Assembly (NCBI GenBank): GCA_000719105.1
Contig: JODX01000003.1
Span: forward strand, 248,001-312,000
Origin: Streptomyces sclerotialus
GTDB lineage: Bacteria; Actinomycetota; Actinomycetes; Streptomycetales; Streptomycetaceae
Direction: 5' to 3'
DNA: 64,000 bases
The notes below the pieces were generated by a model. The model was not told where the DNA came from. It worked only from the letters and a program-made list of their open reading frames with translations, and ran no database searches. This document shows positions 24,070 through 33,131 of this stretch, piece by piece. The number at the start of each line of letters is the position of its first letter. Position 1 is the first letter of the stretch. A program made the translations under genes and the position numbers.

Positions 24070-26238
24070 GTGGTGGACAGAGGGCTGCACGGCCGGGAGG
24101 CGTTGTTCGACACCGAACCGCCGGGACTCGCCGCGAGGCTCACCGGTCTGCGCCCGTACCAGCACATCTCCTCGCCGCCCGAGCACCCGCGGGAGCTGCC
24201 CTTCGTGGTGTTCTCGGGCGCCCGGGGCGCCGGGAAGAGCGCGGTGCTGCGGGAGCTGCGGGCCGCGTACCGGGGGCACACGCCCGTGGCGCTGATCGAC
24301 GGCGAGGAGGCCCAGTTCGGGCGGCCTCCCGCGCACCGGCCCGCGGAGGCGTGGTCACCGGTGGCGCAGGCGGTGCTGACGATCGCCGAGCAGCTCGCGG
24401 AGCCGGTGACGGGGGCCGGGCGGATCAGCTTCCCGCGGCTGGCCTCGGGGCTGCTCGCCGTCGCGGCCGGCGGCTGGAACGACCGTGACCTTCCGCGGAT
24501 CCGGCAGGAGGCCGAGCGGATCCTGCTGCTGAGCGACAGCGGCTCGTGGCTGGCCGGGTTCGCGGGGCGGTGGACCGGCAAGGTGGTGGCCAAGCTGGTC
24601 ACCTCGCTGTCGGGCGCCGGTCCCGTGGTCGAGTCGGTCATCGAGGCGACCTGGGAGGCGTTCAGCGAGGGCATGACGGCCACGCACCGGCGGCTGCGCC
24701 GGGGCGCCGTCTGGTACCGGGACCACCCCAACGCGGGCGGCAACCCGCAGCTCGGGCTCATCCTGCTCTCCGGCCACTTCCGGGCGGGCGGCGACTCGCG
24801 CACGCACGCCGAGCGGTATCTCGTACGGGCCCTGCTCGCGGACCTCGACGAGACGTACCGGGGCCCGATCGAGCGCACCCGCCGGATCGGGCGGCCGGTC
24901 GTGCTCATCGACAACGTGCAGCGGCCCGCCGGGCGCGGGCTGCTGGAGCCGGTGCTGCGGGACCGCGCCGACGGCATCGCCGACCGGGTGGCCTTCTTCG
25001 CGGCGCTGCGCGGCCACGGCGACGGCTATCCCGCGCTGCGGAACGCCGTGCGCCTGGCGCTGCCCGAGGTCGCCCGGAGCAGCGGTTGGCAGCCGGGGGC
25101 CACGCCGTCCACGCGCGCGCTGCTGGTGTCGCTGCCGCCGCTCACCCCCGACGACACGCTGCACCTGGTGGGCGCGGCCTGCCGGGGCCTCGGCGCGCCG
25201 CCCCGGCTCGCGCCCGCCACGCACCGGCTGACCGGCGGCAGCCCGCTCGGGATCGCCCTGACGGCCGCCTCGGCCCGGCAGAACCTGCCCCGCGGGATCA
25301 GCACGCTCGGCGGGCTGCTCCTGGCCGACGTGTCGATGCACGACGACCACGACGGGCGCCCCGCTCACCTGGAACTGCTCGACCGGCTGGTCCCGGACGG
25401 CCGGCTGGAGGAGCTGACCGTGCTCGCCGCCGCCCACGACCGCGCCTCGGCGTTCGCGCTCGCCGACGCCATGCTCCCGGAGGACTTCGGTGCGGCGGGC
25501 GTCCTGGACCTGGAGGCGCGGCTCGCCGAGGAGGGCCGCCCGGCGGTGCCCGGCCACTTCGTCGGCGACCCCTTCCTGCGAGCCCTGCTGCTGCTCCGGC
25601 TGCACCACCGCGACCCGGGCCACGAGGCGTGGCGGACGGCCCACCGCACGCTCATCGGCCACTACGGCGACGACGCGGCCCACGCCCGGTACCGCGTCCA
25701 CCACGAACTCGCGCTCGGCGACACCGGTTCCGCGGTCGCCGAGCTGCGCGACACCTTCCACCGGCTGGACACCCGTACATGGCTGTCCGCGCTGGTCTTC
25801 GTCGCGTCGGCGCCGTACTACCACGCGCACGACCACGACGGCCGGCACGTCGGCGGCCCCCCGTGCGGCGACCGACCGTACGGCGAACCCGCGTACGACG
25901 ACCGGGCCGCCGTCGCCCTCGGCCGCACGGACGCGGCCCAGCACCCGCCGGAGGGTGTGGACGCGGCCCTGCATCTGCGCGTGCGGCGGCTGCTGTACGC
26001 GGTGTGGCAGCTCACCGATCCGCTGGTGCTGCCGGATCCGAAGGTCATCGAGCGGCTGCGCTGGGAGCTGGAACAGCTCTCCAACCAGCGGCCCGCGGGC
26101 ACCGAACTGCTGTGGCACGCCTCCCGCGACTGGCCGGCGGACGCGCGGGCGGGGCGCCCGTTCCGCGTGCCGGGCGGCGGGGGCCAGGACGGGGACGACG
26201 GGGCCCGGAACGGGGACGACGGGAACGGGGGCGAGTGA
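24070..26238 (+). CDS. Large P-loop (STAND-like) ATPase, partner of the downstream receptor
   Basis: A 722-residue protein starting at a GTG behind GGGGGAG. Walker A is 'GARGAGKS' (residues 50-57) and Walker B is 'GRPVVLIDN' (Asp 281). The segment between is large and helical. After the ATPase core come a winged-helix-like region ('APATHRLTGGSPLGIALTAA') and a long helical C-terminal part ending in an acidic Gly/Asp tail. This order (NTPase, winged helix, helical superstructure) is that of STAND/NACHT-type switches, but there is no recognisable N-terminal effector and no TPR or WD repeats. It is coupled by ATGA overlap to a membrane-tethered binding protein, suggesting ligand sensing outside and nucleotide switching inside. 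Function is unknown. Confidence 0.8.
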   Translation: MVDRGLHGREALFDTEPPGLAARLTGLRPYQHISSPPEHPRELPFVVFSGARGAGKSAVLRELRAAYRGHTPVALIDGEEAQFGRPPAHRPAEAWSPVAQAVLTIAEQLAEPVTGAGRISFPRLASGLLAVAAGGWNDRDLPRIRQEAERILLLSDSGSWLAGFAGRWTGKVVAKLVTSLSGAGPVVESVIEATWEAFSEGMTATHRRLRRGAVWYRDHPNAGGNPQLGLILLSGHFRAGGDSRTHAERYLVRALLADLDETYRGPIERTRRIGRPVVLIDNVQRPAGRGLLEPVLRDRADGIADRVAFFAALRGHGDGYPALRNAVRLALPEVARSSGWQPGATPSTRALLVSLPPLTPDDTLHLVGAACRGLGAPPRLAPATHRLTGGSPLGIALTAASARQNLPRGISTLGGLLLADVSMHDDHDGRPAHLELLDRLVPDGRLEELTVLAAAHDRASAFALADAMLPEDFGAAGVLDLEARLAEEGRPAVPGHFVGDPFLRALLLLRLHHRDPGHEAWRTAHRTLIGHYGDDAAHARYRVHHELALGDTGSAVAELRDTFHRLDTRTWLSALVFVASAPYYHAHDHDGRHVGGPPCGDRPYGEPAYDDRAAVALGRTDAAQHPPEGVDAALHLRVRRLLYAVWQLTDPLVLPDPKVIERLRWELEQLSNQRPAGTELLWHASRDWPADARAGRPFRVPGGGGQDGDDGARNGDDGNGGE

Positions 26239-27779
26239 TGGCCGGGCGGCTGGTGTGGCTGCGGGAGCACGTCTGGGAGATCCGGTTCCGCCGGTACATC
26301 GCGCTGGCGGTCGCGCTGGCCCTGGTGGCGGCGGGTGTCTGGGCGGGGATGACGGTGGCGGACCAGCGCCGGTCCTGCGCGGCGGGCGTCTCCAGGCCCG
26401 AGGGCGGCGACGAGTGCGTGGGCGTGGCGACGGGCCGGTACGACTTCGGGCAGCGGGAGCTCACCGAGGTCGTCGACGCCATCCACAAGGAGAACCGCGC
26501 GCTGAAGAAGGGCAGCTACGTCACCGTCGCCATCCTCGAGCCCTTCACCGCCCGCAACCCCGACACCATGGGCGACGTCCTGCACGAACTGCAGGGCGCC
26601 TACCTGGCCCAGCGCCAGGCCAACGACGGGCCCTACACGCCCCGCATCCGCCTCGTCCTCGCCAACACCGGCGCGACCGGCGAGCACTGGGAGCGCACCG
26701 TCGACCAGCTCGCGGGCATGACGGGCGCACCGCACCACCTGCGCGCCGTGACCGGCATAGGGAGCAGCACCGACCCCAACAAGGCGGCGGTCAAGGAGCT
26801 GACCGCGCGGGGCATCCCGGTCATCGGCACCTCCATCACCGCCGACGACCTCGCCAACGGGCAGGACGGCGCGGAGAACCAGGAGCCCTACCCGGGGCTC
26901 GCCCGGGTCGCCCCCACCAACAAGGACCTGGCGCGCGCCCTCACCTCGTACGCGAAGATCTCGGCGGACCGGGCCTACCTGGTCCACGACAAGACGGGCG
27001 ACCCCTACACCCGTACGCTCCAGGCGTCGTTCGAACGGCTGGTCAAGGGGTCGCGGTACGCACCGGCGACGTTCACGCCCCCCGCCGACCGCACCGAGGA
27101 GGGCCTCACGGCCAACACCTTCCGCCAGATCAGCCTCACCCTCTGCGGTACGCGCCCGACCACGAACACCATCCTGTTCGCGGGCCGGCACACCCAGCTC
27201 CGCCAGTTCGTCAACGCGCTGGGCGAGCACTGCGGGGACCGGAAGTTCACACTGCTCACCGGCGACGACGCCTCGTACCTCACCGGCGACACCAAGCTCG
27301 ACGCCGCCGCGCTGGACAACCTGACCGTGCGCTACACGGCGCTCGCGCACCCGGACGCGTGGACCGGGGAGGACCCGCCCGGCCGGGGCGGCACCCCGTC
27401 GGTCGCGCAGCGGCTGAACGAGACGGTGGCGGAGGAGCGGGCGCTGTTCGACGAGGACGCCCTGGACGACGGCCAGCTGACCGTCGCCTACGACGCCATG
27501 ACCCTGGCCGCCCACGGCATCCGGGAGGCCACCCCGGAGGGCCGGAAGATCCCGCCGCTGGAGCAGGTGCGCAACGAGTGGCCGCACATCAACGGGCCGC
27601 GGCTGCGGGTGAACGGCGCGAGCGGCTGGATCTGCCTCGACAACCACGGCAACCCGTACGACAAGGCCGTGCCGATCGTCGAGCTCACCGAGGAGCGCGA
27701 GGCCCGCTTCCTGGAGATCGCCTGGCCCGAGGGGCGGCCCCCGGAGCAGGAGTGCGTGCCGCCGCCGGACGCGTCGTGA
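26238..27779 (+). CDS. Membrane-anchored type I periplasmic-binding-protein-like receptor
   Basis: A 513-residue protein. A basic N-terminus ('WEIRFRRYIALAVALALVAA') forms a signal anchor without a lipobox, so the protein is tethered outside the membrane by one helix. The rest is a type I (Leu/Ile/Val-binding-like) bilobed fold: 'VTVAILEPFTARNPDT', 'AVTGIGSSTDPNKAAVKEL', 'ARGIPVIGTSITADDLA', 'RAYLVHDKTGDPYTRTL', and 'GQLTVAYDAMTLAAHGI'. No ABC permease or transport ATPase genes accompany it. Instead its ATG overlaps the stop of a large STAND-like ATPase gene. I infer a receptor rather than a transport protein. The ligand is unknown. Confidence 0.85.
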   Translation: MAGRLVWLREHVWEIRFRRYIALAVALALVAAGVWAGMTVADQRRSCAAGVSRPEGGDECVGVATGRYDFGQRELTEVVDAIHKENRALKKGSYVTVAILEPFTARNPDTMGDVLHELQGAYLAQRQANDGPYTPRIRLVLANTGATGEHWERTVDQLAGMTGAPHHLRAVTGIGSSTDPNKAAVKELTARGIPVIGTSITADDLANGQDGAENQEPYPGLARVAPTNKDLARALTSYAKISADRAYLVHDKTGDPYTRTLQASFERLVKGSRYAPATFTPPADRTEEGLTANTFRQISLTLCGTRPTTNTILFAGRHTQLRQFVNALGEHCGDRKFTLLTGDDASYLTGDTKLDAAALDNLTVRYTALAHPDAWTGEDPPGRGGTPSVAQRLNETVAEERALFDEDALDDGQLTVAYDAMTLAAHGIREATPEGRKIPPLEQVRNEWPHINGPRLRVNGASGWICLDNHGNPYDKAVPIVELTEEREARFLEIAWPEGRPPEQECVPPPDAS

Positions 27780-27812
27780 CCGGCGGCAGCACACCGGGAC
27801 CGCGGGCCGGGC

Positions 27813-28763
27813 CTATGGGCGCTGCCCCGCCTTGTCGACCACGGCCCGGCGCAGGACGGCCGTGTTGCTGGTGACCGTCCCCTTCTTCACGTCCGAGTGA
27901 TCCTCGGTGGCCACCCTGCGCTCGCCCAGGAGCTCATGGGTCTCCGGGTCGAAGATCCACTCGTCGCGGGAGGGGTTGTCGGGGTCGTCACGGGTGATCG
28001 CGACCCCCTTGCGGCCGGCCGCGTCGACCGCGTTCTCGACGACGGTCACACCTGGAATCCGCGCGACGGCCCGGTAGAGCGCCGCACTCTGCTCCGGCGG
28101 CACGATCGCGTCCCTCGTCAGGTCGGCAACCAGCACGAACATCGCCTGGTGCGTCTCCTGACCGCTGTACTTCGGAGCCGTCCTCCGCAGCCAGTCGTAC
28201 ATCTCGTCCGGGTCGGTGGGCAGCGTGGACAGGTGCTTGTAGTTGGCCGAGACCTCGTACCCGGGCTCACCGGGTTGCGCGTCGGGCTCCCCGGCCCACT
28301 GGCCACGGCCCGTCTCCCGGTACAGCCCCGCCCGCGTGCCGTCCACCGAGTGCCAGCTCTCGAACCGGTGCAACGGCGGGATCTTCGTCTTCTCGCCCTC
28401 CTCGTACTGGGCCCAGGAGACCTTGCTGTCCACGTAGACGTACTGGTCGTCCCGCATGTCGCCGTAGCCGTCCTGGTGCTCGGCCGCCAGCGCGATGTCC
28501 TCCAGCAGCGCGACGGTCGCCTTGCTGGGCGGCTGCGCGCTCGTGTCGGTACCGCCGGACGGGAGGACGACGAGGGTGAGGGCGGCGGCCACGGCCACGG
28601 CTCCCGCCGCCAGGGCGGGACGCAGCCAGGACCGGCGCGCGGGCCGCGGCTCGGTCTGCTGCTCGGTCTGCCGGATCTCGGTCATCAGGTGCTCCTTGAG
28701 GAGTCGCTGACGGCCCGGCGGAAGGTCTCTCTCGGGCAGTTCCGGGAGCGACGGTGAGTTCAT
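27813..28763 (-). CDS. CU044_5270-family membrane protein, sigma-factor partner
   Basis: A 316-residue protein. The cytoplasmic N-terminus ('PELPERDLPPGRQRLLKEHL') is followed by one transmembrane helix ('PALAAGAVAVAAALTLVVLP') and an extracytoplasmic domain with 'DQYVYVDSKVSWAQYE' and 'RIPGVTVVENAVDAAGRKG', the CU044_5270 signature. Family members are regularly encoded directly after an ECF-like sigma factor, as here with a 4-bp ATGA overlap. They probably act as anti-sigma-like or envelope sensors, though I see no classical zinc anti-sigma motif. Confidence 0.88.
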   Translation of the reverse strand: MNSPSLPELPERDLPPGRQRLLKEHLMTEIRQTEQQTEPRPARRSWLRPALAAGAVAVAAALTLVVLPSGGTDTSAQPPSKATVALLEDIALAAEHQDGYGDMRDDQYVYVDSKVSWAQYEEGEKTKIPPLHRFESWHSVDGTRAGLYRETGRGQWAGEPDAQPGEPGYEVSANYKHLSTLPTDPDEMYDWLRRTAPKYSGQETHQAMFVLVADLTRDAIVPPEQSAALYRAVARIPGVTVVENAVDAAGRKGVAITRDDPDNPSRDEWIFDPETHELLGERRVATEDHSDVKKGTVTSNTAVLRRAVVDKAGQRP

Positions 28764-29365
28764 CGGTTTCCCTCCCTCAGGGGCCGGACCGCGGGAGTGC
28801 GGTCACCTCTGATCTGTCCGCGCCCGGCGGACGGTTCCATATGTTGCGCGAGCTTTGCCCGGGCGCGCGAGAGCCGGGACCGCACGGTGCCGACGGGCAC
28901 CCCGAGCGCCTCCGCCGCCGCCGCGTAGTCGAGCCCCGACCACACGCACAGGGCCAGCACCTCGCGCTCGGGGCGCCGCAGCTTCGCCAGCGCGGTCCGT
29001 ACGAGGGCGAGCTGCGCCGCGTCGTCGAGGCGGCCGGCGATCTCGTCGGCGAAGTCGTCCACGGCCTCGTCGCGCGGGAGGCGGGAGAGGGCGGCCGCGT
29101 GTCTCCGGCCGGCCCTGCGGGCGTTCCGGGTGACGTTGGTGGCGATGCCGAGCAGCCAGGGCCGCAGCGAGCCGCCCTCCTCGCCGACCCGGTCGCGCAG
29201 CCGCCAGGCGTCCAGGAAGGTCAGCGAGACGACGTCCTCGGCGGTCGGCCACTCCCCCGTGAGCCGGTAGGCATGGTTGTAGACGGAGCGCGCGTACGCG
29301 TCGAAGAGCTCGCCGAAGGCGTCGTGGTCCCCCGCGCGAACGCGTCTCCGCAGATTCGTGTCCAC
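28760..29365 (-). CDS. ECF-type RNA polymerase sigma factor
   Basis: A 201-residue sigma-70 family protein. Region 2 includes 'GELFDAYARSVYNHAYRLTG' and 'AEDVVSLTFLDAWRLRD'. Region 4 includes 'LRRPEREVLALCVWSGLDY' and 'AAAAEALGVPVGTVRSRLSR', the -35-binding helix-turn-helix. The GTG at 29365 gives the normal length. It lies just below a strong hairpin that ends the ccs operon, and overlaps the downstream CU044_5270 gene. The regulon and the signal are unknown. Confidence 0.9.
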   Translation of the reverse strand: MDTNLRRRVRAGDHDAFGELFDAYARSVYNHAYRLTGEWPTAEDVVSLTFLDAWRLRDRVGEEGGSLRPWLLGIATNVTRNARRAGRRHAAALSRLPRDEAVDDFADEIAGRLDDAAQLALVRTALAKLRRPEREVLALCVWSGLDYAAAAEALGVPVGTVRSRLSRARAKLAQHMEPSAGRGQIRGDRTPAVRPLREGNR

Positions 29366-29388
29366 ACCCGGTTGTCTGTCCGTACGGC

Positions 29389-29437
29389 GAAGGCCGGTTC
29401 CCGGAACGTGACTCAGGTCACGTGGGAACCGGCCTTC
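29389..29437 (-). terminator. Nested hairpin terminator after ccsB
   Basis: A perfect 14-bp outer stem (gaaggccggttccc / gggaaccggccttc) encloses a second perfect 6-bp hairpin (cgtgac / gtcacg). It begins 22 bp downstream of the ccsB stop and 24 bp upstream of the sigma factor GTG on the same strand, so it separates the two operons. Confidence 0.75.
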
Positions 29438-29459
29438 ACGGGCGCGTTCTGCGGGCGGA

Positions 29460-30572
29460 TCAGACGTCCGCGTACGAGTGCTTGCCGGAGACGAAGATGT
29501 TGACGCCGTAGTAGTTGAACAGCCAGCAGCCGAAGGCGATGAGCGCGATGTACGCGGCCTTGCGGCCCTTCCAGCCGGCGGTGGCGCGGGCGTGCAGATA
29601 GCAGGCGTAGGCCACCCAGGTGATGAAGGACCAGACCTCCTTGGGGTCCCAGCCCCAGTAGCGGCCCCAGGCGTCGCCCGCCCAGATGGCGCCCGCGATG
29701 ATCGTGAACGTCCACAGCGGGAAGACGGCGGCGTTGACACGGTAGGAGAACTTGTCGAGGGAGGCCGCGGCGGGCAGCCGCTCGAGCACGGACGTCGCGA
29801 AGCGGCCCGGTGTGCCGCCCTTCAGCAGCTTGGTCTCGTACGAGTCCTTGAAGAGGTACATGATCGTGCCCATGGCGCCCACGTAGAACACGGCACCGCA
29901 GAAGATCGCGGTCGAGACGTGGATGTACAGCCAGTACGAGTGCAGCGCGGGGACCAGCTGGTCGCTCTCGGTGTACAGGACGGTGACGGCGAGACCGAGG
30001 TCCAGGAGGACCACGGTGACCAGGGGCAGGCCGAGCCAGCGGACGTCCTTCTTCAGCGCCATCAGCCCCAGGTACACACCGACGGCGACCGTGGAGAAGG
30101 TGATGTTGAACTCGTACATGTTGCCCCACGGCGCCCGCTGCACCGACAGGGCGCGCGTGAGCACACCGCCGAACTCGATGAGGAAGCCGAGCACGGTGAG
30201 GGAGACCGCGATCCGGCCCCAGAGGTCGCCCTTCTCGGTGCCGCCGTGCGCGCCGGGCCCGTCCGGCACGTCCCGGGCGCCGGCCGCGGCCCGGACGACG
30301 ACCTTGGGCCGCTCCAGCACGGTGGTGCCACCGCCCTGCTTCACGGTGACCGCGGGCGCGTCCGCCTTCTTGGCGCCGACGGTGAGCGCGGCGGCCGTAC
30401 GGCCCACCTTGCTGCGGCTGCCGAAGAGCCACTCGGCCATGTACGCGAAGAAGCAGAGCAGGTAGATGGCCATCGCGGAGTAGATCAGCACATTGCTGAT
30501 CTGCGCGAGGTTCTCGTTGGTCGCGGCGGCCAGGTCGGCGGTCGCGGCCAGGTCGGTGGCGGCGAGGGTCAC
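29460..30572 (-). CDS. ccsB: Cytochrome c biogenesis protein CcsB (System II haem transporter subunit)
   Basis: A 370-residue polytopic membrane protein with the WWD haem-handling signature 'WAGDAWGRYWGWDPKE' (residues ~297-312) and conserved His in 'YIHVST' and 'CYLHAR'. Note the CcsA/CcsB naming varies; this is the WWD subunit that pairs with ResB to bring haem to apocytochromes outside the membrane. Residues ~55-115 form an extra soluble linker between the first helix and the rest. Its start overlaps the resB stop by 4 bp. It is the last gene of the tlpA-ccdA-resB-ccsB operon. Confidence 0.94.
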   Translation of the reverse strand: MTLAATDLAATADLAAATNENLAQISNVLIYSAMAIYLLCFFAYMAEWLFGSRSKVGRTAAALTVGAKKADAPAVTVKQGGGTTVLERPKVVVRAAAGARDVPDGPGAHGGTEKGDLWGRIAVSLTVLGFLIEFGGVLTRALSVQRAPWGNMYEFNITFSTVAVGVYLGLMALKKDVRWLGLPLVTVVLLDLGLAVTVLYTESDQLVPALHSYWLYIHVSTAIFCGAVFYVGAMGTIMYLFKDSYETKLLKGGTPGRFATSVLERLPAAASLDKFSYRVNAAVFPLWTFTIIAGAIWAGDAWGRYWGWDPKEVWSFITWVAYACYLHARATAGWKGRKAAYIALIAFGCWLFNYYGVNIFVSGKHSYADV

Positions 30573-32350
30573 TGCTTGTCAGCCCCTTCGGCGGAGACGA
30601 CTTCGGAGTCGGTGGTGGAGGTTTCGGCGCCCGGCTCCTCGGTGGGGTCGGCGTCGGTGTCGGAAGGGTCAGGGCGTCCGGAGACGGGGTCGGGCGCGGT
30701 CGGCGCCGCGTCGTGCACCAGTGCCGCGAGGTCGCCCAGCTCCTCCGGCACCTTGGCGGACTCGCTGCGGCCGAGGGCCGCCATCTCGACGACCGTCACC
30801 CCGTCGGCGCCGCGGACGGCCCGCACCCAGACCCGGCGGCGCTGGATGAACAGGGACCCGGCGAGACCGGCGATGGCCGCGACGGCGCCGAGGAGCGCCC
30901 AGCCGCTGCCGGGCTGCTCGGTGACCTGGAAGCCGGCCCACTCCTTGATCTCCTTCTCGAAGGTGATCGAGCCGGCGCCGTCCGGGAGCTCCATGGTCTC
31001 GCCGGGCGCGAGCCGCTCGGTGAGCAGCTCACCCTTCGAGTCCTTGAACTCCTTCAGGTGCTTGTTCGTGGTGTCGAGCTGGTAGACGTTCTGCAACCTG
31101 CCCGAGTCCACGCCGATGTCCCCGTGGTAGGCGCTCAGCGCCAGCCGCGGGTTCAGCAGCGCCGGGAACTGGGACAGCATCGTGCCCTTGCCCTCACCGG
31201 CGAAGGACGGCACGAAGAAGGCGTTGAAGCCGAGCTGCTCCCGCTCGCCGTCGGCGTTGCGGTAGCCGTCCAGGACCTTGATCGCACCGGAGGAGGTCAC
31301 GTTGCTGTCCTGGGGCAGCAGCGGCACGGCGCCCTTGTAGACGACCTTCCCCTTGCCGTCCCGCACGGTGACGACGGGCGCGTACCCGTGGCTCACGAGG
31401 TAGACCTTCGAGTCGCCGATCTCCAGCGGCTCGTTCACCTTGATGGTGGTCTTCTTCTCCGCACCGTCGGCACCCACGCTGTAGGTGACGTCCGCCTCGT
31501 ACGTGCGCGGGGTGCCCCTGTTGGGTCCGGACGGCTCGTACGTGCCCTTGAACTCCTTCAGGTCGAAGCTGAAGGGCTCCAGGTCGTGGTCGATGGAGAA
31601 CAGGCTGCCGGACTTGAAGTCGTCGTACTGGGTGATCGTGTTGGCGAAGCCGTCGCCCTCGACGACGAGCTTGTTGCCCTCGGACTTGTAGAGCTGGCCC
31701 CAGGCGAAGGCGACCAGCATCACGATCAGCGCGATGTGGAAGACGAGGTTGCCGGCCTCGCGGAGGTAGCCCTTCTCGGCCGCGACGGCGTCGCCCGCGA
31801 CATGGGCGCGGAACCGGCTCCGCTTCAGCGCCTGCAGCGCGGCCTCGCGGACCTGCTCCGGCTCGGCATCGGTGCGCCACGTGGTGTACGCGGGCAGCCG
31901 GGTCAGCCGCTTGGGCGCGCCCGGCGGACGGCCCCGCAGCTGGCCGACGAACTGCCAGGTGCGCGGCACGATGCAGCCGATGAGCGAGACGAACAGCAGG
32001 ATGTAGATCGCCGAGAACCACACCGAGCTGTACACGTGGAACAGCCCGAGCTTCTCGTAGAGCGGCCCGAGGGTCTCGTGCCGGTCCATGAAGTCGGCGA
32101 CCTTGGTCTCGTCCGTGCCCGACTGCGGGATCAGCGAGCCCGGGATCGCCCCGAGGGACAGCAGGAAGAGCAGGAGCAGCGCGACCCGCATCGAGGTGAG
32201 CTGCCGCCAGAACCAGCGGGCCCAGCCGATCACGCCCAGGGAGGGCAGGTTGGGCGCGTCCTCGCGGGGCGCGGTGGAGAGCTGGGAGCCGGCGGCGCCG
32301 AGGTCGTCGGCGCCTTCCTGGTCCGTGCCCTTGGTGTCAGTGGTACTCAT
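30569..32350 (-). CDS. resB: Cytochrome c biogenesis protein ResB
   Basis: A 593-residue protein with the ResB layout. Three transmembrane helices lie near the N-terminus, including the conserved 'LGAIPGSLIPQSGTDETKV' loop. A large extracytoplasmic beta domain contains 'FSIDHDLEPFSFDLKEFKG'. A final helix ('WALLGAVAAIAGLAGSLFIQ') precedes a cytoplasmic Asp/Glu/Thr-rich tail. It forms the haem delivery and ligation complex with the downstream WWD subunit. It overlaps ccsB by 4 bp and begins 3 bp after ccdA. Confidence 0.94.
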   Translation of the reverse strand: MSTTDTKGTDQEGADDLGAAGSQLSTAPREDAPNLPSLGVIGWARWFWRQLTSMRVALLLLFLLSLGAIPGSLIPQSGTDETKVADFMDRHETLGPLYEKLGLFHVYSSVWFSAIYILLFVSLIGCIVPRTWQFVGQLRGRPPGAPKRLTRLPAYTTWRTDAEPEQVREAALQALKRSRFRAHVAGDAVAAEKGYLREAGNLVFHIALIVMLVAFAWGQLYKSEGNKLVVEGDGFANTITQYDDFKSGSLFSIDHDLEPFSFDLKEFKGTYEPSGPNRGTPRTYEADVTYSVGADGAEKKTTIKVNEPLEIGDSKVYLVSHGYAPVVTVRDGKGKVVYKGAVPLLPQDSNVTSSGAIKVLDGYRNADGEREQLGFNAFFVPSFAGEGKGTMLSQFPALLNPRLALSAYHGDIGVDSGRLQNVYQLDTTNKHLKEFKDSKGELLTERLAPGETMELPDGAGSITFEKEIKEWAGFQVTEQPGSGWALLGAVAAIAGLAGSLFIQRRRVWVRAVRGADGVTVVEMAALGRSESAKVPEELGDLAALVHDAAPTAPDPVSGRPDPSDTDADPTEEPGAETSTTDSEVVSAEGADKQ

Positions 32351-32353
32351 GGC

Positions 32354-33130
32354 TCAGATCCCCACCGAGAAGCCGTTCGACCAGACCTGCATCTCCTGCA
32401 CGAGGCGGTCCCACGCCCCGGTCAGCAGCAGCAGTCCGGTCACGATCATCATGACGCCCCCGATGCGCAGCACCCATACGTAATGCCGCTTGACCCAGCC
32501 GAAGGCACCGAGCGCCTTGCGCAGGGCGACCGCGGTGAGGACGAAGGGCACACCCAGGCCCAGACAGTACGCGACCGTGAGCAGTGCGCCACGACCGGCG
32601 CTCGCCTCGCTGGAGGAGAGTGCCAGTACGGAGGCGAGGGTCGGGCCGATGCAGGGCGTCCAGCCGATCCCGAACAGCGCGCCCAGCAGCGGGGCGCCGA
32701 CCAGGCCGGCCGCGGGCCTGCGGTGGAAGCGGAACTCCCGCTGGGTGAGCCAGGGCATCAGCCCCATGAAGAAGACGCCCATGAGGATCATGAGCACCCC
32801 GAGCACCTTCGACAGGACGGACTGGTACTCCTGGAGCGTCGCGCCGAAGTAGCCGAACAGCGCCCCGCCGGAGACGAACACGACGGTGAAGCCCAGCACG
32901 AAGAGGGACGCGCCCATGGCCATCCGCCCGCGTCGGGCCTCGGCCAGGTCGGTGCCGGTGACCCCGGTGACGTACGACAGATAGCCGGGCACGAGCGGCA
33001 GGACGCATGGGGAGAAGAAGGAGACGAGGCCGCCCAGCAGGGCGATCGGCAGGGCGAGCAGCAGGGCGCCGCTCATCACCGTCTCGTTCTGGCCCGTGAA
33101 CGACGCGGCCAGCGTGGACACCGCTGTCAC
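32354..33130 (-). CDS. ccdA: CcdA-family thiol:disulfide transmembrane electron carrier
   Basis: A 258-residue protein with six transmembrane helices and the two redox cysteines in the conserved contexts 'SPCVLPLVPGYLSYVTG' and 'GIGWTPCIGPTLASVLAL'. It passes electrons from cytoplasmic thioredoxin to the extracytoplasmic TlpA/ResA-like protein encoded just upstream, keeping apocytochrome CXXCH cysteines reduced. The stop of the tlpA-like gene and this start are 2 bp apart. Confidence 0.94.
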   Translation of the reverse strand: MTAVSTLAASFTGQNETVMSGALLLALPIALLGGLVSFFSPCVLPLVPGYLSYVTGVTGTDLAEARRGRMAMGASLFVLGFTVVFVSGGALFGYFGATLQEYQSVLSKVLGVLMILMGVFFMGLMPWLTQREFRFHRRPAAGLVGAPLLGALFGIGWTPCIGPTLASVLALSSSEASAGRGALLTVAYCLGLGVPFVLTAVALRKALGAFGWVKRHYVWVLRIGGVMMIVTGLLLLTGAWDRLVQEMQVWSNGFSVGI

Positions 33131-33131
33131 G

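Noticed and set aside
24355..26118. 587-residue open frame antisense to the ATPase gene
   Set aside because: Low-complexity Arg/Val/Gln translation without motifs; the plus strand has Walker motifs and good codon use.
26238..27779. Substrate-binding subunit of an ABC amino-acid transporter
   Set aside because: There is no lipobox and no permease or transport ATPase gene nearby; the coupled gene is a STAND-like ATPase with a long helical tail.
25490..27874. Long plus-strand frame overlapping the ATPase and receptor genes
   Set aside because: It is Thr/Arg/Ser-rich and crosses the ATGA junction of two real genes in a third frame.
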